From Clostridia bacterium (GTDB lineage Bacteria > Bacillota_A > Clostridia > UMGS1810): a DNA stretch of 8,305 nt. This document shows positions 1 to 5,640 of the stretch, piece after piece. The position numbers and the translations under genes were made by a program. The stretch covers positions 1 through 8,305 of the forward strand of contig JAFSBJ010000214.1 of NCBI GenBank assembly GCA_017437345.1, written 5' to 3'. Every line of letters starts with the position of its first letter. Within the stretch, counting starts at the first letter, position 1. The notes under the pieces were generated by a model that made no database searches, was not told the origin of the DNA, and worked only from the letters and a program-made list of their open reading frames with translations.

Positions 1-805
1 CTGAAGGGATAATAGCCGCCATTTTTTCAATATCTTCGGTTGTTTCATCCTGCAAAACATCTATGGCATCGTCGAAGGTTACAATACCAAGAAGTCTGGT
101 TTCTTCATCAACAACAGGAATTGCCATAAAGTTATATTTATCAAATGCTTTTGCAACCTCTTCCTGGTCTTCGCTGGTGGTAAAATAGATAACATTTGTT
201 TCCATTATGTTTTCTATTATATCTTCGGGGTCAGAAAGAAGGAGTGTTTTTGCCGAAACAGTTCCTATGAGTTTATTATTTAAATCAGTTACATAGCAGG
301 TGTAGATAGTTTCTTTATCGAGACCTGTTGAACGGATATGGGCAATCGCCTGGGAAACATTCATATTCTTCTTGAATCGCACATACTCTGTTGTCATTAT
401 GCTTCCGGCACTGTCTTCGGGGTATTTTAATATTTCATTTATTGAACGCCTTGTTTCACTATCTGTGAAACGAAGGATTCTTTTAACAACATTTGCAGGC
501 ATTTCCTCTAAAATATCGACTGTATCATCGACAAACAAATCGTCTACCACAGCCTTAAGCTCACTATCACTAAAGCTGCGGATAAGGGTTTCCTGCTCTT
601 CGGATTCCATTTCGACAAAGGTGTCGGCTGCATTATCCTTTGGCAAAATTCTAAATGCCAGAATGAGCTCATCATTTGAAAGCTCTTTTAAAAATTCTGC
701 AATATCTGCAGGTTTTGCTTCTGCAAGAAGATGGCGCAAATCAGCATATTTTTTTGATTTTAAAAGCTCATATGCCATCTCCTGCATTGTTACTATTTCT
801 TCCAT
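1..805 (-). CDS. mgtE: Magnesium transporter MgtE, N-terminal part (cut by window edge)
   Basis: MgtE is a dimeric Mg2+ channel/transporter of the cytoplasmic membrane whose cytosolic N and CBS domains sense Mg2+ and close the pore. I read 268 codons from ATG at 805. Residues about 8-130 form the acidic, helical MgtE N domain (segments DIAEFLKEL, DDTVDILEEMP). The family hallmark YPEDSAGSIMTTE at 128-140 leads into CBS1 (about 135-195). CBS2 (about 200-255) contains MAIPVVDEETRLLGIVT. The linker toward the plug helix (TEDIEKMA, 256-263) is the last part visible, so the whole membrane domain lies to the left of the window. The start is set by AGGAGG at 814-819, 8 nt from the ATG. The gene follows lgt on the same strand after a 210-base structured leader, which suggests separate control. 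Family assignment is secure; transport activity is inferred from the family. Confidence 0.95.
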   Translation of the reverse strand, partial: MEEIVTMQEMAYELLKSKKYADLRHLLAEAKPADIAEFLKELSNDELILAFRILPKDNAADTFVEMESEEQETLIRSFSDSELKAVVDDLFVDDTVDILEEMPANVVKRILRFTDSETRRSINEILKYPEDSAGSIMTTEYVRFKKNMNVSQAIAHIRSTGLDKETIYTCYVTDLNNKLIGTVSAKTLLLSDPEDIIENIMETNVIYFTTSEDQEEVAKAFDKYNFMAIPVVDEETRLLGIVTFDDAIDVLQDETTEDIEKMAAIIPS

Positions 806-810
806 TTTGT

Positions 811-970
811 TTTCCTCCTAAATCAGTTTGTGTTGCATAGATGCCTCTTTAGGTAGGAAGTAGTTTAGCAGAAATTTGCCGTTATGAAACAAACGCGGCA
901 AAGCTTACTTGCCCGTTTCGCCCGACATATTCACTACAACAATTACTTCCCGCGTCCATTTCATCACCTC
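811..970 (-). promoter_or_regulatory. Candidate structured RNA leader of mgtE
   Basis: The lgt-mgtE gap is rich in pairing when read on the minus strand. GGAAGTA (950-944) is exactly complementary to TACTTCC (862-856), with one extra G-U pair, giving an 8-bp long-range helix. It encloses TTTGCCG (902-896) paired with CGGCAAA (881-875), a perfect 7-bp hairpin with a 14-nt loop. The mgtE Shine-Dalgarno (819-814) lies 37 nt beyond the helix. mgtE genes in Bacillota are often controlled by the M-box (ykoK) Mg2+ riboswitch, but I cannot align this sequence with the conserved M-box core. It could be a different metal-sensing leader or a translation-coupled attenuator. I saw no convincing promoter inside the gap, so it may be transcribed from the yfmF promoter or from one I missed. 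Confidence 0.45.
882..959 (-). CDS. Possible 25-residue leader peptide upstream of mgtE
   Basis: An ATG at 959 is preceded by GAGGTGAT (970-963), an almost complete match to the anti-Shine-Dalgarno, with 7 nt between GAGG and the ATG. The ORF runs 25 codons to TAA at 884-882. The peptide begins MDAGSNCCSEYVGRNG and ends in FVS. It has two adjacent cysteines at 7-8, no signal peptide and no membrane segment. I recognise no family. The start and most codons lie inside the putative RNA helices, and the stop codon falls in the loop of the 875-902 hairpin, so translating ribosomes would alter the fold. That arrangement suits a regulatory upstream ORF. It could equally be a chance ORF inside a structured RNA whose sequence is kept for other reasons. 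Confidence 0.4.
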   Translation of the reverse strand: MDAGSNCCSEYVGRNGQVSFAAFVS

Positions 971-993
971 ATTTTTTAAATGAATTTTTTATT

Positions 994-1016
994 AAAACAG
1001 CCTTGGGGCTTGTTTT
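994..1016 (-). terminator. Hairpin at the end of lgt, possible weak terminator
   Basis: On the minus strand AAAAC-A-AGCC pairs with GGCTGTTTT around a CCAA loop, giving nine pairs with one bulged A. It starts at the last base of the lgt stop codon. The U-run forms the 3' side of the stem and is followed by AAT, so termination would be leaky and read-through into the mgtE leader is plausible. The reverse orientation has a better T-run (TTTTT), but no plus-strand gene ends there. Confidence 0.4.
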
Positions 1017-1846
1017 TAACCTATGGATTTTTTCTTTTTTAAAAAATAAAAATATAAAAAGCCAAATACAATAAGACACAAAAGCGCCACTACCTGAGAA
1101 ACTCTGAGTGGCCCAAGCATAAGACTATCTGTGCGCAGACCTTCTATGAAAAATCTCCCCAGACCATACAAAGAAGCATAGGCAAAGAAAAGCTGGCCAT
1201 TATACCGGCGGCGGTTGGCAATTACAAAAAGTACTATGAGAACTCCAAAAGACCAGAGGGATTCATAAAGAAAGGTTGGATGAACAGGCAAAGCCGGATT
1301 AACATTTAATCCTGCCTTTTCTAAATCGGAAAGATAAGAAATGGTGTTTTCACTAATCATTCCCCATGGAAGGCGGGTATTGGTGCCAAAGGCTTCCTGA
1401 TTGAAAAAATTACCCCAGCGCCCTATCATCTGACCGCAGATAAGCCCAACAGAGCCAATGTCAAACACAGAAAGCACCTTATATTTTTTAATTTTACTAT
1501 ATATAAATGCGGCAATAACTCCGCCTATGACAGCACCGTAGATAGCGATGCCGCCTCCGCGAAGATTAATTATATCTGCCGGATTTTTAAGGTAATAGCT
1601 AAGATTAAAGACAACATAATATAGTCTTGCAAACACAACAGCCACAGGACCGCAATATATGGCAAGGTCAAGGGGAATATCAGAATTTTCTCCAAGCTTT
1701 TTTGCCGCAAGTGAGGCAAGCAAAACCCCCATAAGAAGAGATATGGCAATTATTATTCCATACCAATAGACAGGGATGCCGGAAAAGTGGAAGGCTATTC
1801 TGTTTATATTAAATTCTATACCTATTGCGGGGAAAGAAACTGTCAT
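1016..1846 (-). CDS. lgt: Prolipoprotein diacylglyceryl transferase (Lgt)
   Basis: Lgt transfers diacylglycerol from phosphatidylglycerol to the lipobox cysteine of prelipoproteins, the first step of lipoprotein maturation in the membrane. The 276-residue product has the usual length and about seven hydrophobic segments. The family signature GRWGNFFNQEAFG is at 142-154. YES (194-196) and GRFFIEGLRTD (230-240) supply the conserved C-terminal Arg region. The segment GGGIAIYGAVIGG (97-109) has Tyr at 103, where E. coli and many Bacilli have the functionally important His. The start is fixed by AAAGGTGA 6 nt upstream and by an ATGA overlap with yfmH, implying translational coupling. The C-terminus is a lysine-rich cytosolic tail (LKKKKSIG). 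It is the third gene of the yfmF-yfmH-lgt operon. Identity is secure. Confidence 0.96.
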   Translation of the reverse strand: MTVSFPAIGIEFNINRIAFHFSGIPVYWYGIIIAISLLMGVLLASLAAKKLGENSDIPLDLAIYCGPVAVVFARLYYVVFNLSYYLKNPADIINLRGGGIAIYGAVIGGVIAAFIYSKIKKYKVLSVFDIGSVGLICGQMIGRWGNFFNQEAFGTNTRLPWGMISENTISYLSDLEKAGLNVNPALPVHPTFLYESLWSFGVLIVLFVIANRRRYNGQLFFAYASLYGLGRFFIEGLRTDSLMLGPLRVSQVVALLCLIVFGFLYFYFLKKKKSIG

Positions 1847-3141
1847 ATTATGTCACCTTTGTCAAGGGGATTTACAACACTCAAGACACAATTTTCAGAA
1901 GTAAACACTTCGCTTAAAACCTGCATGAGTGATTCTAAAGTAATGGAATTATAGATTTCAGGGAAATCTGTGAGGTCAGTATCATTTAAAAATCCCTTAC
2001 AGAGCATATTTCCAATGGTTTCAACATTATTGAACTTACGGATAAAAGAGCCGAAATATGCATTTTTTATACGCTTGAATTCTTCTTCGGTAAACCCCTT
2101 TGAGCGATAGTCTTCAATCGCCTCAATAAGCTTTTCCTTTACAAGCTTTGGCTCATCGCTTTCGCCTGCAAATGAAACAACCGAAAATGCTTCTTCTGTC
2201 ATAATGTCCTTACTGAAGGTATCGTTTATAAGACCGGTTTTATAGTTGTCATTATAGAATTTACTGCTTCTGCCGGTTAGTATTTTTGCAATAAGGGTTA
2301 GCTGAGCTTCCCTTTTTAAAAGCTCAGCACCTTTTTTAAGATAGTTATCCTTGAAGCCTATGGTAAATATGGGGCGGGATACTGCTGATTCTGCCTCAAT
2401 GTATTTTTGAGGAACTTCACAAGGCTCATCGGGATAAACGCTTACTACCTTTCCGTTTTCCCTCGTTTCAATGGTTTTTTCAACAATATCAAAAACAAGC
2501 TCCGGCTCCACATTACCAACAACACAAACCACCATATTGGCAGGGTTATAATAGGTATTGTAGCAATTATAGAGAACTGTTTTATCTATTTTTGAGATGC
2601 TTTCAACTGTGCCGGCGATGTCTATTTTAACGGGGTTATTTGCATACATTGCCCTGAGCATATTAAACATAACAACCCATTCTCCGTCATCATCATACAT
2701 ACGGATTTCCTGGGCTATTATCCCCTGCTCTTTCTCAATATTCTCCTTGGTGAAATGAGGCTTCTGCACATAGTCTAAAAGATGGGCAAAGCACTCCTTG
2801 AAATGAGAGGTACAGGAAAAAAGATAGCAGGTGTTTGTGAATGATGTGAAGGCATTGGCATTTGCACCATATTTTGAAAAAAGGTCAAAGGCATTTGATT
2901 CATCGGGCATTTCAAACATCTTGTGTTCAAGAAAATGAGCAACACCATCGGGAACTGTTATCTCCTTTTCTTCTCCAAGGGGGATGAAGGTATTATTAAT
3001 TGAGCCGAATTTTGTTCCATAGATTGCATAGGTTTTGGAAAAGCCCTTCTTGGGAACAACAAATACTCTGAGGCCTGTTTTGTGGGTGGCAGAATAAAGA
3101 GTTTCGTCAAGGGTGTCTATATATTTTTTGGTAAACTGCAT
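1843..3141 (-). CDS. yfmH: M16 zinc metallopeptidase, YfmH type (EF-P modification-associated)
   Basis: This is the zinc-bearing half of a two-gene M16B peptidase. The inverted zinc motif H69-F-L-E72-H73 is intact, and E138 and E145, spaced as in insulin-degrading enzyme, supply the downstream acidic residues, with E145 as the likely third zinc ligand. GANANAFTSFTNTCYLF (92-108) is the usual edge strand. The second, inactive half carries GRSSKFYNDNYKTGLI (290-305), the M16 segment that shapes the substrate pocket. At 432 residues it is normal for the family, and no signal peptide is seen. GGAGG lies 7 nt before the ATG, and the gene overlaps the yfmF stop by one base (TAATG). Databases name this family for association with EF-P 5-aminopentanol modification in B. 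subtilis. The actual substrate is not apparent, and a peptide-processing role like that of other paired M16 enzymes is possible. Confidence 0.9.
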   Translation of the reverse strand: MQFTKKYIDTLDETLYSATHKTGLRVFVVPKKGFSKTYAIYGTKFGSINNTFIPLGEEKEITVPDGVAHFLEHKMFEMPDESNAFDLFSKYGANANAFTSFTNTCYLFSCTSHFKECFAHLLDYVQKPHFTKENIEKEQGIIAQEIRMYDDDGEWVVMFNMLRAMYANNPVKIDIAGTVESISKIDKTVLYNCYNTYYNPANMVVCVVGNVEPELVFDIVEKTIETRENGKVVSVYPDEPCEVPQKYIEAESAVSRPIFTIGFKDNYLKKGAELLKREAQLTLIAKILTGRSSKFYNDNYKTGLINDTFSKDIMTEEAFSVVSFAGESDEPKLVKEKLIEAIEDYRSKGFTEEEFKRIKNAYFGSFIRKFNNVETIGNMLCKGFLNDTDLTDFPEIYNSITLESLMQVLSEVFTSENCVLSVVNPLDKGDII

Positions 3142-4412
3142 TATTTGCCCTCCTTTCCATTTAAGAAATACACTGTATCAACTGCAACATTTTTAAAGCT
3201 TTCAATTATTTCTTCACGGCTTACCTTCTTTATTTTTTCGCATACATCGGAAATTGAAAGGAATTTATCGGAAAATGCCATTCCGAGATAATAGTCTGTG
3301 AGAAGGCCGGGGCTGTCTTCATAGGAAGAAAAGGTGCTTATGATATATTCCTTTGCAACAGAAAGCTCTTCATCGGTAAAGTCACCGTTTTTAACTGCAT
3401 TAAGCTCTTTTAAGATGGCATCTTTGGTTTTTTCAAATTTATCAAATTCTATTCCGCTTCCTATCATCATTATGCCATTGTATTTATCAAGGCGGGAATA
3501 GGCATAGTAGCAAAGACTGAGCTTTTCGCGGACATTATTGAAAAGCTTGGAATGAGCGCCGGAGCCAAATATGCTGTTGCCTGCAAGGAGGGCATAATAG
3601 AGAGGATTATCAAGAGATATTCCTGTTCTGAGGCCAATGGAGAGCTTACCCTGATTAACACTTAAATTATCTTCCACATATTTTTCTTCTGAAGCTAATT
3701 TAACTTCGCCTGAAATTTTTATGGGGCATATATCAAATCTGAATTTAGCAAAATATTCTTTTAAAAGCTTTACTATTTCTGCCGCATCCACATCGCCCAC
3801 AAGGAAAATGTCTACGGGGCTTGAAAAAATAATGGATTTATAATGATAATAGAGATTTTTTTCGTTGATTTTATCAAGGTCTTCGATATAGCCTATTTCA
3901 ACTATGGCATTTTCTTCACCCTTGCACATTTCCTCAAGACATCTTACGGAAGCATAGGCTCTTTTATCGTTTATAAGGCTTTCTATGTCGTCTTTTAAAT
4001 TCTTCTTCTGATTTACAACATGCTCCTTACAAAAGCCATCGTCCACCACATAGGGTTCAAAGAGCATATCAAGCATAAGGCAAAGGGATTCTTCAAGAAT
4101 ACTCCCCTCACTATAGCGGTCATTTAAAAAGCTCACCTGAGACACAAGGCTCTGAACATTTGCTCTTTTGGTGATGCCTATATCAAAGCCCAAGCCAAAA
4201 AGCTTTTCAGCATAGATACTTAAATCTAAAAGAGATGAATACTTGGCTGTGGCGTTTCTTAAAACCTTTGACAAAAGAGCATTCATTGTTACTTCGCATC
4301 TTTCAAGCTTCCTATGGAGATAGGTGCTTGCAAGAACTGTTTTATACTTTTTATCTTTGATAACATAAAGATTTATGTTATCTGAAATATTATATTTTTC
4401 TGCCGATACCAT
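3141..4412 (-). CDS. yfmF: M16-like partner subunit, YfmF type, lacking the zinc motif
   Basis: This M16 fold protein is the usual partner of YfmH. Where the zinc motif would sit, the sequence reads NALLSKVL (44-51), so it has no HxxEH and should not be catalytic alone. FGSGAHSKLFNNVREKLSLCYY (282-303) keeps the Arg and Tyr that M16 partner domains use for substrate binding, so an active site shared with YfmH is likely. The frame is open from a TTG at 4430, but I start at ATG 4412. AAAGGA lies 9 nt upstream of 4412, nothing precedes the TTG, and a promoter with its -10 at 4446-4451 would leave only about nine bases before the TTG. The product is 423 residues with no signal peptide. It is first in the operon with yfmH and lgt and is transcribed divergently from spoVG. 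The symbol follows common database use; the biochemical role is inferred. Confidence 0.87.
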   Translation of the reverse strand: MVSAEKYNISDNINLYVIKDKKYKTVLASTYLHRKLERCEVTMNALLSKVLRNATAKYSSLLDLSIYAEKLFGLGFDIGITKRANVQSLVSQVSFLNDRYSEGSILEESLCLMLDMLFEPYVVDDGFCKEHVVNQKKNLKDDIESLINDKRAYASVRCLEEMCKGEENAIVEIGYIEDLDKINEKNLYYHYKSIIFSSPVDIFLVGDVDAAEIVKLLKEYFAKFRFDICPIKISGEVKLASEEKYVEDNLSVNQGKLSIGLRTGISLDNPLYYALLAGNSIFGSGAHSKLFNNVREKLSLCYYAYSRLDKYNGIMMIGSGIEFDKFEKTKDAILKELNAVKNGDFTDEELSVAKEYIISTFSSYEDSPGLLTDYYLGMAFSDKFLSISDVCEKIKKVSREEIIESFKNVAVDTVYFLNGKEGK

Positions 4413-4445
4413 TGGGGACATTCCTTTCAAAACATATATACACTT

Positions 4446-4474
4446 ATTATATCCAAAAATTACAGTATAATCAA
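4446..4474 (-). promoter_or_regulatory. Sigma-A-type promoter of yfmF-yfmH-lgt
   Basis: On the minus strand TTGATT (4474-4469) and TATAAT (4451-4446) are separated by 17 bases. Transcription would start near 4439, about 27 nt before the yfmF ATG at 4412. A TATACT two helical turns upstream is an alternative -10 without a good -35. Confidence 0.65.
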
Positions 4475-4505
4475 GTCTTTTTTGATATCAATTTCAACAA
4501 TTCAC

Positions 4506-4512
4506 TGTCGAA
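4506..4512 (+). promoter_or_regulatory. Candidate Spo0A box between yfmF and spoVG
   Basis: TGTCGAA is an exact match to the 0A-box core recognised by Spo0A. It lies 67 bases upstream of the spoVG -35 and 31 bases beyond the yfmF -35, so it could act on either promoter. A 6/7 match, TGTCGTA, lies at 4559-4565, 53 bases downstream (about five helical turns) and 14 bases before the spoVG -35. The same heptamer also occurs inside mgtE (611-617, minus strand), so chance cannot be excluded. Confidence 0.35.
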
Positions 4513-4521
4513 TTACACAAA

Positions 4522-4561
4522 ACAAAAGTATTGTTTTTATTGCTTATTAACAAACTTTTGT
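4522..4561. repeat. 8-bp inverted repeat upstream of spoVG promoter
   Basis: ACAAAAGT (4522-4529) and ACTTTTGT (4554-4561) are perfect inverted copies with a 24-base spacer, ending 18 bases before the spoVG -35. The right arm overlaps the weaker Spo0A-like site. It could be an operator, but the arms are AT-rich and this may be fortuitous. Confidence 0.25.
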
Positions 4562-4579
4562 CGTAAAAGCTCTACTTTA

Positions 4580-4608
4580 TTGACAAATATAGAAAAATTT
4601 ACTATAAT
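4580..4608 (+). promoter_or_regulatory. Consensus sigma-A promoter of spoVG
   Basis: TTGACA (4580-4585), a 17-base AT-rich spacer and TATAAT (4603-4608) match the vegetative consensus at every position. Transcription should start near 4615, giving a leader of about 29 bases to the spoVG ATG. Confidence 0.88.
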
Positions 4609-4643
4609 TTAAACAATATTACACTCAGGAAAGAGGTAACCCT

Positions 4644-4907
4644 ATGGAGATTACAGGAATTAAAATCAAAAAATTAGCTACAGACAACAAAATGAAGGCT
4701 ATTGCCTCCATTACTATCGATGATTGCTTTGCTATTCACGATATAAAGGTTATCGAAAACGAAGATAAGGTTTTTGTAGCTATGCCGAACAAAAGACTAA
4801 AAGACGGCACCTTTAAAGATGTTGCTCACCCAATTAATTTTGAAACAAGAGCAAACATTGAAAAAATCATTATTGATGCATACAACAACGCTGAAATCGA
4901 AGAATAA
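4644..4907 (+). CDS. spoVG: SpoVG family regulator
   Basis: SpoVG is a small nucleic-acid-binding protein that influences septation during sporulation in Bacillus and capsule, virulence or stress genes in other Gram-positives. The 87-residue product is full length for the family. Conserved features are MEITGIKIKKL at the start, MKAIASITIDDCFAIHDIKV (18-37, the central beta sheet), VFVAMPNKR (43-51) and DVAHPINFETR (59-69). The acidic C-terminus ends EIEE. GAGG lies 7 nt upstream of the ATG. The gene is monocistronic, with a strong promoter before it and a strong terminator behind it. B. subtilis spoVG is driven by sigma-H; here the visible promoter is of vegetative type. Family assignment is secure; the target nucleic acids are unknown. 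Confidence 0.96.
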   Translation: MEITGIKIKKLATDNKMKAIASITIDDCFAIHDIKVIENEDKVFVAMPNKRLKDGTFKDVAHPINFETRANIEKIIIDAYNNAEIEE

Positions 4908-4935
4908 TTTGAGTCATTAATATAATGTGTTTTAT

Positions 4936-4971
4936 CCTCCGAAGGCTATGATAGTCTTTCGGAGGTTTTTT
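4936..4971 (+). terminator. Intrinsic terminator of spoVG
   Basis: CCTCCGAA (4936-4943) pairs with TTCGGAGG (4958-4965). The stem continues by GGC/GTC after one bulged T, and six T residues follow at 4966-4971. This is a strong rho-independent terminator beginning 29 bases after the spoVG stop. Confidence 0.9.
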
Positions 4972-4995
4972 CATTGTATGGGAATTTACGATGAA

Positions 4996-5059
4996 TTTCA
5001 TTTGTGAGATGAAAAACAACTTACACTCACGACGAGGGTGCAGGCTCACCCTGCTTTTT
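4996..5059 (+). other. Hairpin-rich segment with a second terminator-like structure
   Basis: Between the spoVG terminator and the next promoter, TTTCAT/ATGAAA (4996-5014) forms a small hairpin and GTGAG/CTCAC (5004-5030) an overlapping alternative. AGGGTG/CACCCT (5035-5052) and GCAGG/CCTGC (5040-5054) are mutually exclusive hairpins, the second running straight into TTTTT (5055-5059). No gene or promoter that would feed this terminator is evident. It could be the end of a small RNA, a backup terminator for spoVG, or remnant sequence. Confidence 0.4.
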
Positions 5060-5094
5060 CATTGTTTAATTATACCAAATATGACAATTTATTA

Positions 5095-5123
5095 TTGTAT
5101 TAATGGAAATTATAGTATATAAT
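5095..5123 (+). promoter_or_regulatory. Promoter of the alaR-alaT-trmL-degV operon
   Basis: TTGTAT (5095-5100), 17 bases, then TATAAT (5118-5123). Transcription would start near 5130, about 28 bases before the ATG at 5158. No clear operator palindrome for the Lrp-type product is visible around it. Confidence 0.65.
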
Positions 5124-5157
5124 AGGAATGTTATAAAGTTTATAAGGAGGAAGTATG

Positions 5158-5640
5158 ATGAACGAAAAAATTCTGGAAATACTTGAAAATGACTGTAATC
5201 TCCCCCTTGAACAGGTCGCGGTTCTGGCGGGTATGTCAACCGAGGAAGCGGCGGCGCAGATTGATGAAATGAAAAAAGAAAAAATCATTCTTGGAAATAA
5301 GAGTGTTATAAACTGGGAAAAAACAGATAAGGAATTTGTTACTGCACTTATTGAATTAAAGGTTACCCCCCAGAGAGGCGAAGGCTTTGACAAGATAGCA
5401 GAACGAATTTATAAATTCCCTGAGGTAAAATCTCTCTATCTTATGGCAGGAGCATTTGACCTTACTGTTATTATTGAAGGCAAAACAATGAAAGAGGTAG
5501 CCCTTTTTGTGGCAAACCGTCTGGCTCCTATGGAGTGTGTTGTGAGCACAGGAACTCACTTTGTTCTGAAAAAATACAAATATGAGGGTATCGTTTTTGA
5601 AGATAACGAAAAAGATACCAGACAGGTGATAACATTATGA
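5158..5640 (+). CDS. alaR: Lrp/AsnC family transcriptional regulator, AlaR type
   Basis: This is an Lrp/AsnC regulator of 160 residues. A short N-terminal winged helix-turn-helix (about 1-50) is followed by a RAM ligand-binding/oligomerisation domain (about 60-145). The subgroup motif VTPQRGEGFDKIAERIY is at 69-85, and the RAM ligand loop is LMAGAFDLTVIIEG (95-108). The recognition-helix region STEEAAAQIDEMKKEKI is unusually acidic, so DNA binding may differ from classic Lrp. ATG codons at 5155 and 5158 are both possible; I chose 5158 because GGAGG (5146-5150) is then 7 nt away rather than 4. The stop overlaps the aminotransferase start (ATGA). In B. subtilis the adjacent alaR (yugG) and alaT (yugH) genes encode such a regulator and an alanine transaminase. 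The pairing here supports the same role, with an amino acid as likely effector. The symbol is by analogy. Confidence 0.85.
   Translation: MNEKILEILENDCNLPLEQVAVLAGMSTEEAAAQIDEMKKEKIILGNKSVINWEKTDKEFVTALIELKVTPQRGEGFDKIAERIYKFPEVKSLYLMAGAFDLTVIIEGKTMKEVALFVANRLAPMECVVSTGTHFVLKKYKYEGIVFEDNEKDTRQVITL

Noticed and set aside
372..821. 149-codon plus-strand ORF
   Set aside because: It is the reverse-strand shadow of mgtE, is rich in Ser, and has no ribosome site. The minus-strand frame gives a clear MgtE.
811..1015. M-box (ykoK) or another known riboswitch upstream of mgtE
   Set aside because: I compared from memory the conserved cores of M-box, yybP-ykoY, NiCo, cobalamin, c-di-AMP and ZTP classes. 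None aligns beyond a few bases, so I call it an unassigned leader instead.
4413..4430. TTG start at 4430 for YfmF, adding six residues
   Set aside because: No ribosome site precedes it and it would lie about nine bases from the predicted transcription start. ATG 4412 has AAAGGA at 9 nt.
4482..4491. TTGATATCAA palindrome upstream of yfmF
   Set aside because: A perfect 10-bp palindrome, but short, AT-rich and without a second copy. Too little to call an operator.
4412..4612. 66-codon plus-strand ORF between yfmF and spoVG
   Set aside because: It has no Shine-Dalgarno, low-complexity composition and no family resemblance, and it covers the two divergent promoters.
4991..5122. 43-codon plus-strand ORF upstream of alaR
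   Set aside because: It has no ribosome binding site, runs through hairpins and the alaR promoter, and its product resembles nothing I know.
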